Assembly: GCF_018130215.1 (NCBI RefSeq)
Contig: NZ_JAFCKQ010000018.1
Location: 1 to 64,000, forward strand
DNA: 64,000 bases
Source of the DNA: Bradyrhizobium jicamae
GTDB lineage: Bacteria > Pseudomonadota > Alphaproteobacteria > Rhizobiales > Xanthobacteraceae
Direction of reading: 5' to 3'
The position numbers and the translations under genes were made by a program. Below the pieces are notes generated by a model. The model ran no database searches. It saw only the letters and a program-made list of their open reading frames with translations, and had not been told where the DNA came from. Shown one piece after another: positions 42,234 to 50,469 of the stretch; positions within the stretch are counted from its first letter, which is position 1, and every line of letters begins with the position of its first letter.

Positions 42234-42491
42234 GTGTCACAGGCTATCCGAAATTCCTTCGCCACCACGATCCGCAAAGTCGAACCCATGGGCCATGGTG
42301 CGGTCAGGCTCTACTTCGCGGTCGAGAAGAACGGCGGCTGGGAAGACAGGGCGGTGATCGAGATGCCCGCAGCTTCGCTCCCCGACAACTGTGCTTTCGT
42401 GGTTCAAGCGGTGCGATCGATTGCGGCAGCGGAAGCGGAAGGTCCCCGCCACGACATCCAGCACTTCCCGCTCGCGGGTTCGGTCAACTGA
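42234..42491 (+). CDS. hypothetical protein, 85 aa
   Basis: Soluble 85-residue protein with an alternating pattern: VRLYFAVEKNGGWEDRAVIEMPAASLPDNCAFVVQAV, then a helix RSIAAAEAEGPRHD. A GTG start has AGGGAA about 9 nt upstream. Codon use and residue pattern look coding, yet I recognise no family. It sits among small paralogous ORFs. Confidence 0.45.
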   Translation: MSQAIRNSFATTIRKVEPMGHGAVRLYFAVEKNGGWEDRAVIEMPAASLPDNCAFVVQAVRSIAAAEAEGPRHDIQHFPLAGSVN

Positions 42492-42556
42492 TTTCGGTCG
42501 ATCGACCATGACGACCAGGTGCCGGGCCAGGCCCGGGCATCACGTCCCTTTGGCCG

Positions 42557-42793
42557 CTTTGGGCGGTCGCCGGAAAGTATCAGGACGCTGCACCCGAGCG
42601 TACCGGCGCCGAAGACGTGCGCGCGTTCACGTTCGGCGGCGTCACGGACTGCGACGTGACTGCGGCCGATGTCCAGAGATTCGCGAAGGCCATTTTCTAT
42701 GGAGAACCGCAGTTATGCGCTTTTATAGGGTCGGCATGGCATTGCTTGTTACGTTGCTTTGCACTTCGCTCGCCGAGGCACAAGTTACGATAG
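42557..42793 (+). other. coding-like open frame without a start codon
   Basis: A frame reading LWAVAGKYQDAAPERTGAED, then VRAFTFGGVTDCDVTAADVQ and RFAKAIFYGEP looks protein-like, with balanced residues unlike the neighbouring frames, but has no ATG/GTG plus ribosome site at its beginning and runs into the HdeA-like gene in another frame. It may be the 3' remnant of a lost gene. Family not recognised. Confidence 0.25.
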
Positions 42794-43020
42794 AGGTCGC
42801 AAAGATCACATGTCGACAATTTGCCGGCGGCGAAATTGGCCAACCGAGAAACGTCGCAGCTTGGCTTAGCGGCTATTATCACGGCAAGAAGAACAGCACG
42901 TCGCTTGACAAGCAGGCATTCGAGGACAACCTGACCAGGCTTATGAACTTCTGCCGTAAGGGGGATAACGGCAAGATTCTGGTCCTGAAGGCCATCGAGC
43001 AGATTTCAGGTACGCCATAA
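42715..43020 (+). CDS. HdeA/HdeB-like periplasmic protein
   Basis: 101 residues with a signal peptide (MRFYRVGMALLVTLLCTSLAEA, cut after Ala22). The mature part has two cysteines spaced as in HdeA (ITCRQF and MNFCRK), a NVAAWLSGYYHGKK helix and a final KAIEQ helix. Family members are small acid-stress chaperones that hold unfolded periplasmic proteins. A GGAGAA site lies 8 nt before the ATG. It is an isolated gene. Confidence 0.8.
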   Translation: MRFYRVGMALLVTLLCTSLAEAQVTIEVAKITCRQFAGGEIGQPRNVAAWLSGYYHGKKNSTSLDKQAFEDNLTRLMNFCRKGDNGKILVLKAIEQISGTP

Positions 43021-43228
43021 GACGCGAAGTAGTTGTTTTTCGTCAGCGCGAACGATCGTCACGCGTAAGAAGCCTTACACTGGTTATACTGAGGCGACGT
43101 AGAAGCCGGCCTGAATGAACACTGGCCTTGGGCCAAGCGGACTTGCCGGGTCAGCCACCCTTTGATCTTGATCAAGGCTTGCATGGCTAATCGTGACAAC
43201 CTGATCCTGAATTGCGATGAGGGTCACC

Positions 43229-44671
43229 ATGCTGACGAAGCGAGATTTTCTTCATTCCGCCGCTCTTGCCGCCGTAAGTGCTGCGGCGGTTAAATCTACC
43301 CCGGCGCCGGCCCAGTCGACCAGCGAGCGTCCCCGCTTCTTCAAGGCCAAGGACATTGCCGAAGCTGGCTTCGTCTACGGCCTCCCCATCGTGATGAACT
43401 ATGCAATCATGTACGAGTACGCCATTGACCGAAACTCGGGTCAGTTCAAGGCTCCGTTCAACCAGATCAAAAACGAAGCCAACACCTTCACCTACAAAGA
43501 CACCGCTATCGTTACGCCAAACAGCGACACGCCGTACTCGTTCGCATGGTTGGATTTGCGTGCAGAGCCGATCATCCTTTCGGTCCCGGCAGTGGACCCG
43601 AAGCGATACTACTCGCTCATGCTTTGCGACGGCAACACGTACAACTATGGCTACATTGGTAGCCGCGCGACGGGCCATGAACCGGGCGACTACATGGTGG
43701 TCGGGCCTACCTGGCAGGGCACCACGCCTCCCGATATCAAGAAAGTCTTTCGTTCGAGCACGCAGTTCTCGGTGATCGGGTATCGCACACAGCTTTTCGG
43801 CCCCGACGACCTCGAGAACGTGAAGAAAGTGCAGGCTGGCTACAAAGTGCAGCCGCTCTCAACCTACCTGAACGCGCCGCCACCGCCGTCCGCTCCCGCG
43901 ATCGACTTCCCGAAGATCGACAAGGAACTCGTGAAGAAGAACTTCTTCGAGTATCTCGATTTCGCGCTTCAATTCGCGCCTGCACAAGCAAACGAAGCGG
44001 AGATGCGTGCCCAGCTTGCAAGGATCGGCATCGGTCCCGGCAAGACGTTCGACTTCAAGACGCTGTCGATTGAGGACAAGGCGGAGATCGCCCTCGGCAT
44101 GAAAGAAGGCGACCGAAAGGTCGATGAAGGCGTTGCCAGTGCCGGGAAGTCGATCAATAGCTGGCGTGTCGCGGGTCTGCCCGGCGACAGCGCCCACTAC
44201 AACGGCAATTGGTTGAGCCGCGCCGTCGCGGCGAAGGCGGGCATCTACGGCAATAGTCCTGATGAAGCGATGTATCCCTACACATACGATGACGTCGATG
44301 GCGAGAAGCTGGACGGCAGCAAACACAACTACTCGCTGACGTTTCCCGCAGGTCAACAGCCGCCTGTAAATGCGTTCTGGTCACTGACGATGTATGACGG
44401 CAAGACGCAGTTGTTGATCGAAAACCCGATCAATCGGTATCTCATCAACTCACCAATGCTTCCCGCCATGAAGACCAATGCGGACGGGTCGCTGACGCTC
44501 TACATCCAGAACAAGTCTCCGGGATCTGACAAGGAGGCCAACTGGCTTCCAGCTCCGAACGGGCCGATCTATCTTGTGATGAGGCTCTACTGGCCCAAGG
44601 CCGAACCGCCGTCCGTTCTGCCACCGGGCGAAGGAACTTGGCAGCCTCCGGGAGTGAAGCGAACCTCGTAG
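43229..44671 (+). CDS. DUF1254/DUF1214 exported protein
   Basis: About 480 residues. The N terminus is a Tat/Sec-like leader (TKRDFLHSAALAAVSAAAV; lysine-arginine rather than twin arginine). A DUF1254 domain covers ~60-190 (EAGFVYGLPIVMNYAIMYEY, TPNSDTPYSFAWLDLRAEP, RYYSLMLCDGNTYNYGYIG) and DUF1214 covers ~340-460 (NAFWSLTMYDGKTQLL, TLYIQNKSPGSD, NWLPAPNGPIYLVMRLYWPK). The enzymatic role is not established. GAGGG lies 6 nt before ATG 43229; ATG 43217 is an alternative. Base composition is less GC-rich than the flanking housekeeping genes, so transfer is possible. Confidence 0.88.
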   Translation: MLTKRDFLHSAALAAVSAAAVKSTPAPAQSTSERPRFFKAKDIAEAGFVYGLPIVMNYAIMYEYAIDRNSGQFKAPFNQIKNEANTFTYKDTAIVTPNSDTPYSFAWLDLRAEPIILSVPAVDPKRYYSLMLCDGNTYNYGYIGSRATGHEPGDYMVVGPTWQGTTPPDIKKVFRSSTQFSVIGYRTQLFGPDDLENVKKVQAGYKVQPLSTYLNAPPPPSAPAIDFPKIDKELVKKNFFEYLDFALQFAPAQANEAEMRAQLARIGIGPGKTFDFKTLSIEDKAEIALGMKEGDRKVDEGVASAGKSINSWRVAGLPGDSAHYNGNWLSRAVAAKAGIYGNSPDEAMYPYTYDDVDGEKLDGSKHNYSLTFPAGQQPPVNAFWSLTMYDGKTQLLIENPINRYLINSPMLPAMKTNADGSLTLYIQNKSPGSDKEANWLPAPNGPIYLVMRLYWPKAEPPSVLPPGEGTWQPPGVKRTS

Positions 44672-44834
44672 AAATCGGTGACACGACCCAATGTCAGCAC
44701 TGGGTGCGCCCCCCGGTTGCGCTTCGCGCCACGAATTCGCCGGGCATGCTACGGCCGTGGTTTTCCCCAGGCGCGAATTGCCTCGTTGGTACCCACCTTT
44801 CGGTCACCGTGCTTACATGCCGCCAGACACGAAA

Positions 44835-44853
44835 GCGGGCCTTGAAGGCCCGC
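44835..44853 (-). terminator. probable terminator downstream of tRNA-Pro
   Basis: gcgggcc (44835-44841) / ggcccgc (44847-44853) with a ttgaa loop (one more pair possible). On the minus strand TTTCGT follows, 30 nt beyond the tRNA 3' end. The T run is short. Confidence 0.5.
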
Positions 44854-44883
44854 GACGCAACACGATGAAATCATTATTAGATT

Positions 44884-44961
44884 TGGTCGGAGCGAGAGGA
44901 TTTGAACCTCCGACCCCTAGTCTCCCAGACTAGTGCGCTAACCGGGCTGCGCCACGCTCCG
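44884..44961 (-). tRNA. tRNA-Pro(GGG)
   Basis: On the minus strand a full cloverleaf folds: acceptor cggagcg/cgctccg, D stem gcgc/gcgc, anticodon stem ctagt/actag with loop ctgggag giving anticodon GGG, variable gggtc, T stem ggagg/cctct with loop ttcaaat. The discriminator A and CCA end are encoded. Length 78 nt. It decodes proline CCC/CCU. Confidence 0.95.
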
Positions 44962-45146
44962 ATGCCGTTCCATTAGCCGCGATCCCGTGTTCGCGCAAGG
45001 CGGCAGGCGGCCCCAGGGGTCTCAATCGGTACACGGGTTCCCGGCCCCGGAGCTTCGGCTCCACATGAAGCAGAGCCGAAGCTCTGGATCCTCGTTTTGA
45101 CCGCGTCTTCTTGACGCGAACCGGGTCCACTTCGCTCGAAAACGCT

Positions 45147-45737
45147 TCAGCCCTGGCCATCCTTCATCGCCGCATCCAGCATTTGGCGGCAGGCCACCAG
45201 ATCCTGGAGTGCGCGCTCGAGCTTCTGGCGGTCGGCGGCTGCGACCCGCGCGGGTGCCGGGGCCGGCGCTTTCGCCGGCTGCGCGTGGCTCTTGTAGGTC
45301 GACAGGATGGCGTCCTCGTCGGGATCGACGAAGCGGTAGTCGATGCCCTTCTCGTCGCCGTCGCCCTCCTCGCCGTCGAGATCAAAGCCGTCGGCCTCGG
45401 CATCGTCGGGCTCGGCCATGCTGTGGCCGACCGCCTCTTCGACCGCGCCGAACGAGACGGACGCGCTATGGTCGGCGATGCCCTGCACGGACTTGATGCC
45501 GTGCTCCTTCAGGATCCGCTGCACGCCCCGGATGGTGTAGCCCTCGCCGTAGAGCAGCCGGCGGATGCCCTTGAGCAGGTCGACGTCGTCGGGGCGGTAA
45601 TAGCGGCGTCCGCCGCTGCGCTTCATCGGCTTGATCTGCGCGAAGCGCGTCTCCCAGAACCTCAGGACGTGCTGGGGAATGTCGAGCTCGTCAGCGACCT
45701 CGCTGATGGTACGGAACGCATCCGGCGCCTTGTCCAA
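45147..45737 (-). CDS. MerR-family transcriptional regulator
   Basis: 196 residues. The N-terminal HTH (residues ~8-80) reads AFRTISEVADELDIPQHVLRFWETRFAQIKPMKRSGGRRYYRPDDVDLLKGIRRLLYGEGYTIRGVQRILKEHG, a clear MerR domain. The rest is acidic and then Ala/Pro-rich with a C-terminal helix, and lacks metal-binding cysteines. It is the last gene downstream of ihfA in a conserved alphaproteobacterial order. Confidence 0.92.
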   Translation of the reverse strand: MDKAPDAFRTISEVADELDIPQHVLRFWETRFAQIKPMKRSGGRRYYRPDDVDLLKGIRRLLYGEGYTIRGVQRILKEHGIKSVQGIADHSASVSFGAVEEAVGHSMAEPDDAEADGFDLDGEEGDGDEKGIDYRFVDPDEDAILSTYKSHAQPAKAPAPAPARVAAADRQKLERALQDLVACRQMLDAAMKDGQG

Positions 45738-45866
45738 ATGCCCGCTCCTCTTTGACTAAAGCATGTTCCGGAGACGCATGACGCGGCATTCCGGAAGGAT
45801 CGCGCTCAAACGAGAATCACGCGCGATGGCGATCCAGCCTAATCTCATCGCGCTGCAGGATAAAGA

Positions 45867-46202
45867 TCAGTCGTCCTTGCTGGCGTCGCCATTGGTGGGC
45901 GCGTGGCCGTTGATCCGCTGTTTCAGGATCGCCGACGGCTTGAACACCATCACGCGGCGCGGCGAGATCGGCACCTCGGTGCCGGTCTTCGGATTGCGTC
46001 CGATGCGCTGTCCCTTCTTGCGCACCATGAAGGAGCCGAACGACGACAGCTTCACCGTCTCGCCCTTCTCCAGGCAATCGGTGATCTCCTTCAGCACAAG
46101 CTCGACGAACGCCGACGATTCGGTGCGCGACAAACCTACCTTCTGATAGACCGCCTCGCACAAATCGACACGTGTAACTGTTTTTCCGGTTCCCGTGGTC
46201 AT
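45867..46202 (-). CDS. ihfA: integration host factor subunit alpha
   Basis: 111-residue HU/IHF-family DNA-bending protein. GKTVTRVDLCEAVYQKVGLSRTESSAFVELVLKEI forms the dimer helices; VKLSSFGSFMVRKKGQRIGRNPKTGTEVPISPRRVMVFKPS is the beta arm with the intercalating proline (RNPKTG). The alpha-subunit start MTTGTGKTVTR fits ATG 46202; an upstream ATG adds 20 residues not found in the family. It forms a heterodimer with IhfB encoded elsewhere. Confidence 0.96.
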   Translation of the reverse strand: MTTGTGKTVTRVDLCEAVYQKVGLSRTESSAFVELVLKEITDCLEKGETVKLSSFGSFMVRKKGQRIGRNPKTGTEVPISPRRVMVFKPSAILKQRINGHAPTNGDASKDD

Positions 46203-46333
46203 CGCCTGCCCCGCACTCTCGGCGAACAATTTCTTGACTGAAATTAAAAGCTTAGCGCGCAATGGTCAACAGCGACCATAGCTCGCAGGCGAGAAAGAAA
46301 CCGGCAAAACGCCAGCGATTTTTAGCGATTCCC

Positions 46334-47311
46334 TCACCAGCGCACGAGCGCCGAGCCCCACGTGAAGCCGCCTCCCATCGCCTCGAACAGCACGAGGTCG
46401 CCTTTCTTCACGCGGCCATCCTTGACCGCGACCGACAGCGCGAGCGGGATCGAGGCGGCCGAGGTGTTGCCGTGCCCGTCGACCGTCAGGACCACCTTCT
46501 GCGGCGCAATATGAAGCTTGTGCGCCGACGCGTCGATGATTCGCTTGTTGGCCTGATGCGGAATGAACCAGTTGATGTCCTCGGCGGTCAGGCCGGTGGC
46601 ATTGAAGGCATCGACGATCACGTCGGTGATCATGCCGACCGCGTGCTTGAACACCTCGCGACCTTCCATCCTGAGATGCCCGACCGTCCGGGTCGAGCCG
46701 GGACCGCCGTCGACGAACAGTTTCGCCTTGTGGCGCCCGTCGGAGCGCAGATGCGTGGTCAGCACGCCGGGATCATTGATCGTGCCGGCATGCGGCTGGG
46801 CCTCGAGCACCACAGCGCCGGCCCCGTCGCCGAACAGCACGCAGGTACCGCGGTCTTCCCAGTCGAGGATCCTCGAGAAGGTCTCGGCGCCGATCACCAG
46901 CGCCCTCTTGTGCGCGCCGGCACGAAGGAAATTGTCGGCGGTGGCCAGCGCAAACACGAAACCGGAGCAGACCGCCTGCAGATCGAAGGCCACGCCATGA
47001 TTGATGCCGAGCCCGTGCTGGACCGCAACCGCGGTCGCAGGGAAGGTGTTGTCGGGGGTCGAGGTGGCCACCACGATCAGGTCGATCGCCTGGGCGTCGA
47101 GCCCTGCATGGGCGAGCGCGGCGCGGGCGGCGTTGATGGCGAGATGCGAGGTGAACTCGTCGTCGGCTGCGATGTGGCGCTCGCGAATGCCGGTGCGCTG
47201 CACGATCCATTCATCCGAGGTGTCAATTCGAGCCGCCAGCTCGGCATTGGTCAGAACCCGCTCCGGCAGATAGGAGCCGCAGCCAAGCACGACCGAACGT
47301 ATCGCAGTCAC
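46334..47311 (-). CDS. fabH: 3-oxoacyl-ACP synthase III (KASIII)
   Basis: 325-residue condensing enzyme that starts fatty-acid synthesis from acetyl-CoA and malonyl-ACP. The catalytic triad is Cys115 (FDLQAVCSGF), His252 (FIPHQANKR) and Asn282 (GNTSAASIP). RTGIRERHIA and the C-terminal GGGFTWGSALVRW motif are intact. The start is a GTG that overlaps the plsX stop by 4 nt (GTGA), indicating coupling of phospholipid and fatty-acid initiation genes. Confidence 0.97.
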   Translation of the reverse strand: MTAIRSVVLGCGSYLPERVLTNAELAARIDTSDEWIVQRTGIRERHIAADDEFTSHLAINAARAALAHAGLDAQAIDLIVVATSTPDNTFPATAVAVQHGLGINHGVAFDLQAVCSGFVFALATADNFLRAGAHKRALVIGAETFSRILDWEDRGTCVLFGDGAGAVVLEAQPHAGTINDPGVLTTHLRSDGRHKAKLFVDGGPGSTRTVGHLRMEGREVFKHAVGMITDVIVDAFNATGLTAEDINWFIPHQANKRIIDASAHKLHIAPQKVVLTVDGHGNTSAASIPLALSVAVKDGRVKKGDLVLFEAMGGGFTWGSALVRW

Positions 47312-48369
47312 GAAACAGCCTCCTGCGCGGTCGGCGCCTGCACCAGTGCGCTGCCGTCGCGGTTGAGCATCTGATTGATCTTGGTAAGGAGATCGTAGTG
47401 GGCCATCTCATAGCCAACATCCACCGCATAGGCAAAGCCTTCCGCGTTGGTACCGCCATGGCTCTTGACCACCACACCCTTCAGGCCGAGCAGGATGCTG
47501 CCGTTCGACTTGTTGGGATCGAGCTTGTCGCGCAGCTTCTGGAACGCGCCACGGGCGAACAGATAGCCGATGCGCGCCAGCCAGCTCGACGACATGGCTT
47601 CGCGCAGCAGGCCGAACATCTGCCGCGCGGTTCCCTCGGCCGTCTTGAGCGCGATATTGCCGCAGAAGCCTTCCGACACGATGACGTCGGCGAGCCCCTT
47701 CCCGATGCCGTCGCCCTCGACGAAACCGATATAGTTGAACTGGGTCGAGTTCATCGCCCGAAGCATTCCGGCCGCCTCGCGGATTTCCTCATGGCCCTTG
47801 ATCTCCTCGGACCCGATATTGAGCAGGCCGACGGTCGGCCGTTCGAGGTCGAACAGCACGCTCGCCATGGCGCTGCCCATCACGGCCAGCGCCGTCAGAT
47901 GGCGGGCGTCGCCGCCGATCGTGGCGCCGAGGTCCAGCACGACAGAGTCACCGCGCAGCGTCGGCCACACCGCTGCGAGCGCCGGGCGGTCGACGCCGGG
48001 CAGCGTCCGCAGATTGAGGCCCCCCATCGCCATCAACGCGCCGGTGTTGCCGGCGGAGATCGCGACATCGGCCTCACCATGCTTCACGGCATCGATCGCA
48101 AGCCACATCGACGAGGCCCGGCGGGTCCGCCGCAGCGCCTGGCTCGGCTTCTCGTCCCCCTTCACCGCGACGTCAGTATGGATCACCTTCGATACCGCCT
48201 TCAGCGCGGGATGCCGGGCGAGCTCCGGCTCGATCTTCGCCCGGTCGCCGACCAGCAGAAATTCGCTGCCGGGATGACGGCTCAAAGAGATCGCGGCGCC
48301 GGGAATGACGACCGATGCGCCGACATCGCCACCCATGGCGTCAAGCGCGATGCGAACCTTTTGAGGCAT
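47308..48369 (-). CDS. plsX: phosphate acyltransferase PlsX
   Basis: 353-residue enzyme converting acyl-ACP to acyl-phosphate for lysophosphatidate synthesis. Signatures are RIALDAMGGDVGASVVIPGA at the N terminus, SAGNTGALMAMGG, VVLDLGATIGGDARHL, GLLNIGSEEIKGHE, GNIALKTAEGTARQM and GLKGVVVKSHGGTNAEGFAYA at the C terminus. The ATG at 48369 gives the conserved Met-Pro-Gln-Lys-Val start. It is followed by fabH with a 4-nt overlap. Confidence 0.97.
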   Translation of the reverse strand: MPQKVRIALDAMGGDVGASVVIPGAAISLSRHPGSEFLLVGDRAKIEPELARHPALKAVSKVIHTDVAVKGDEKPSQALRRTRRASSMWLAIDAVKHGEADVAISAGNTGALMAMGGLNLRTLPGVDRPALAAVWPTLRGDSVVLDLGATIGGDARHLTALAVMGSAMASVLFDLERPTVGLLNIGSEEIKGHEEIREAAGMLRAMNSTQFNYIGFVEGDGIGKGLADVIVSEGFCGNIALKTAEGTARQMFGLLREAMSSSWLARIGYLFARGAFQKLRDKLDPNKSNGSILLGLKGVVVKSHGGTNAEGFAYAVDVGYEMAHYDLLTKINQMLNRDGSALVQAPTAQEAVS

Positions 48370-48661
48370 GAACGTCCCGGAAACCTGCTCTCCCGCGGCC
48401 CCTGCAGACAAGGACCGCGGGCTTGAAGTCACCGCTGTCGACGGCGCACGGCGAAACGCCATTCCTGCGTCCCGGCCGGGCCGCGACAATAGCGTGTCCG
48501 CGGTCCGACACAACCTCTTGACCGGGGATAGACACTTCGCGGAACTCGCACCGCCAGCACCCATATCATCGCACAAATTCTTGATATTTCAATGCGATAT
48601 AAGTATGACCTAAAGTGAAGGCAACGCCCTCTGGTGTGGCGGCGCAGGCACGTCGTCCCCT

Positions 48662-49273
48662 TCAATTATCGCCCTTGGGCCCCTTCGGCTTCCGATCCTG
48701 CAACGCCTTCAGCGCGGCGAAGGGATGATCTTCCGGATCAGGCACTTCAACCGTCTGCTCAAAGACCGCATCCGGCTTGCGAGGATACGGATCGATTCCA
48801 AGAAACAGCGCGTCGGTCGCAAGTCGTCCGATGTCGATGAAGCCGTTCACGATCGGCTCCGGCGGGTCCGGCGTCTCCTCGTCGCTGTCCTCAGCGTCAT
48901 CGACGAGATCGGCCATCTGCGGAATCTGCTCCGGCGGCGCAAAGATCAGGTCGATCGGTTCGTCGATGTCATTCTCGATCGGATCGAGCGTTACCACGCA
49001 GGTCTGGCCGATCCGCGCCTGCACCCGGCCGGTGACATGGAAGCGCCCGTCGCGCTTCGGCATGAGGTCGAAGGCCGCGCGCGCGGAAATCACCTCGCGC
49101 AGCTCGGCGATTTCGGCCATCCCCTTGCGCACCGTCTCGTCGGCCACGATCTCGCGATGCAGCCCGGTCTCGGGGATCTGCGCCACGTTGACCAGCACGC
49201 GCCAAGGATCTCGGGATGTATCTCGGGATGTATCTCGTGATGTGCCTGGCCGCGCCGGCGTATCTCCGCTCAT
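48662..49273 (-). CDS. DUF177 (YceD-like) protein
   Basis: 203 residues. The core from ~30 to 190 matches DUF177: WRVLVNVAQIPETGLHREIVAD, RFHVTGRVQARIGQTCVVTLDPI, then the acidic insert and DIGRLATDALFLGIDPYPRKP. In other bacteria this family sits beside rpmF-plsX and has been linked to 23S rRNA/ribosome metabolism. Here it lies before plsX, which fits. The N terminus carries a Ser-Arg-Asp-Thr repeat encoded by a 12-bp tandem repeat. ATG overlaps the chaperone stop (ATGA). Confidence 0.88.
   Translation of the reverse strand: MSGDTPARPGTSRDTSRDTSRDPWRVLVNVAQIPETGLHREIVADETVRKGMAEIAELREVISARAAFDLMPKRDGRFHVTGRVQARIGQTCVVTLDPIENDIDEPIDLIFAPPEQIPQMADLVDDAEDSDEETPDPPEPIVNGFIDIGRLATDALFLGIDPYPRKPDAVFEQTVEVPDPEDHPFAALKALQDRKPKGPKGDN
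49208..49243. repeat. 12-bp tandem repeat in the DUF177 gene
   Basis: Three units of atctcgggatgt (49208, 49220, 49232; the last with one change) encode (Thr-Ser-Arg-Asp) repeats near residue 25. Slippage would alter length in frame without affecting the core domain. Confidence 0.8.
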
Positions 49274-49821
49274 GCCGTGGCTCCTGCGATCCGGGGTGCG
49301 GGAAAACGCCAATTCCCCTGCTCCAGCGCGGCGGCATCGGTGCGCGAAAGCACGGCCATCGCGTCCCTCGCATAGGCGGCGAGCTCGCGCGCCTTGTCGA
49401 GGCTCTCACCGTTCAGGATGTTCTTGCAGAACGACTGCGCCAGCGCCTCGTCGCTGTCGGTCAGCGCGAGATCATAGGCTGCGGTCCGGCCGTAGAAGGC
49501 CTCGCCGAACGCCTTCATGCGCCTGGGCACCCCCTGATCGCTGATGCCCATCTCGCGCAGATTATCGTCCATATCGGTGCAGAAATGGTCGAACAGCGCC
49601 TGCGATAGGTCCGGACCGGCCTCAACGTGCCTGAGCCGTTGCAGCACCAGCCACAGATGCATCAAGAGCAGGTCAAATCGGCCATTAACCGTGTCCGGAA
49701 CGCCCAAGTCACGGTAAAACAACGGTTCTCGTGCCTGCGTCACGATCATGCCATAGATGGTCTCAATGGTGCCGCGCGGGGGTTTCAGGGGTTTTCTGAA
49801 GTGATTGAACGGCCAAAGCAT
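49270..49821 (-). CDS. ubiquinol-cytochrome c chaperone (UQCC/CBP3-type)
   Basis: 183-residue protein of the CBP3 chaperone family, needed for cytochrome bc1 assembly. Motifs are TIETIYGMIVTQAREPLFYRDLGVPDTVNGRFDLLLMHLWLVLQRL, then FDHFCTDMDDNLREMGISDQGVPRRMKAFGEAFYGR. Length and helix content fit. AGGAA lies 7 nt before ATG 49821. The stop overlaps the DUF177 start, so UQCC-DUF177-plsX-fabH look co-expressed. It is divergent from the BamE-like gene. Confidence 0.9.
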   Translation of the reverse strand: MLWPFNHFRKPLKPPRGTIETIYGMIVTQAREPLFYRDLGVPDTVNGRFDLLLMHLWLVLQRLRHVEAGPDLSQALFDHFCTDMDDNLREMGISDQGVPRRMKAFGEAFYGRTAAYDLALTDSDEALAQSFCKNILNGESLDKARELAAYARDAMAVLSRTDAAALEQGNWRFPAPRIAGATA

Positions 49822-49955
49822 GGTGGGTTCCTGGGAGCCCCAATGATCCCTCTGTCGAGGGATCGCCTGTCGGAGGCTCGGCAATATTGCAATCCTTTGG
49901 GCTGCCCGGTACGTCAACGCCTCGCGCGATGCAAGGGGACGGATCAGTTCCGCCG

Positions 49956-50432
49956 ATGAACCAAGCGACTTTACGATCTTCAACCGTGGCCTCTGCACGC
50001 GGCTTTCTCTCGCGCTTGCGCGCGGTTGCCGCCGTGGGCCTCGTCTGTGCCGCGCTTGCCGGGTGCACCGGCGAGCAATTCCAGAAGGGCTACATCCTGC
50101 CCGAGGGCGCACTCGAGCAGATTCCGATTGGCGCCAGCCAGGACCAGGTGCTGATCGTGATGGGCACCCCGTCCACCGTCGCCACGCTCGACGGCGAGGT
50201 GTTCTATTACATCTCGCAGCGCGCCTCCCGTCCGGTCGCCTTCATGAACCAGCACGTGGTCGATCAGCGCGTGATCGCGGTCTATTTCGACAAGAACCGG
50301 CAGGTGCGCAGGCTCGCCAATTACGGCATGCAGGACGGCAAGGTGTTCGACTTCATCAGCCGCACCACGCCGACCTCGGGCGCGGAAATGTCGTATCTGA
50401 CACCGTTGCTCAAGCTGATGAGCTTCAACTAG
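49956..50432 (+). CDS. bamE: outer-membrane assembly lipoprotein BamE/OmlA
   Basis: 158-residue lipoprotein. The signal peptide ends in the lipobox CAALAGC near residue 37. The SmpA/OmlA domain follows: GYILPEGALEQIPIGASQDQVLIVMGTPSTVATLDGEVFYYISQ, with the G-x-P-S/T-x-x-x motif typical of BamE. It would help the Bam complex insert barrels such as the porin encoded upstream. The ribosome site at ATG 49956 is weak; ATG 49929 is a possible earlier start. Confidence 0.88.
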   Translation: MNQATLRSSTVASARGFLSRLRAVAAVGLVCAALAGCTGEQFQKGYILPEGALEQIPIGASQDQVLIVMGTPSTVATLDGEVFYYISQRASRPVAFMNQHVVDQRVIAVYFDKNRQVRRLANYGMQDGKVFDFISRTTPTSGAEMSYLTPLLKLMSFN

Positions 50433-50469
50433 CGCTTCGGGCGAAGGCGACGCAGGCTCCTCGCCTGCG

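Noticed and set aside
44884..44961. integration (att) site at tRNA-Pro with a genomic island
   Set aside because: No integrase gene and no repeated tRNA 3' end were seen nearby, so only the tRNA itself is annotated.
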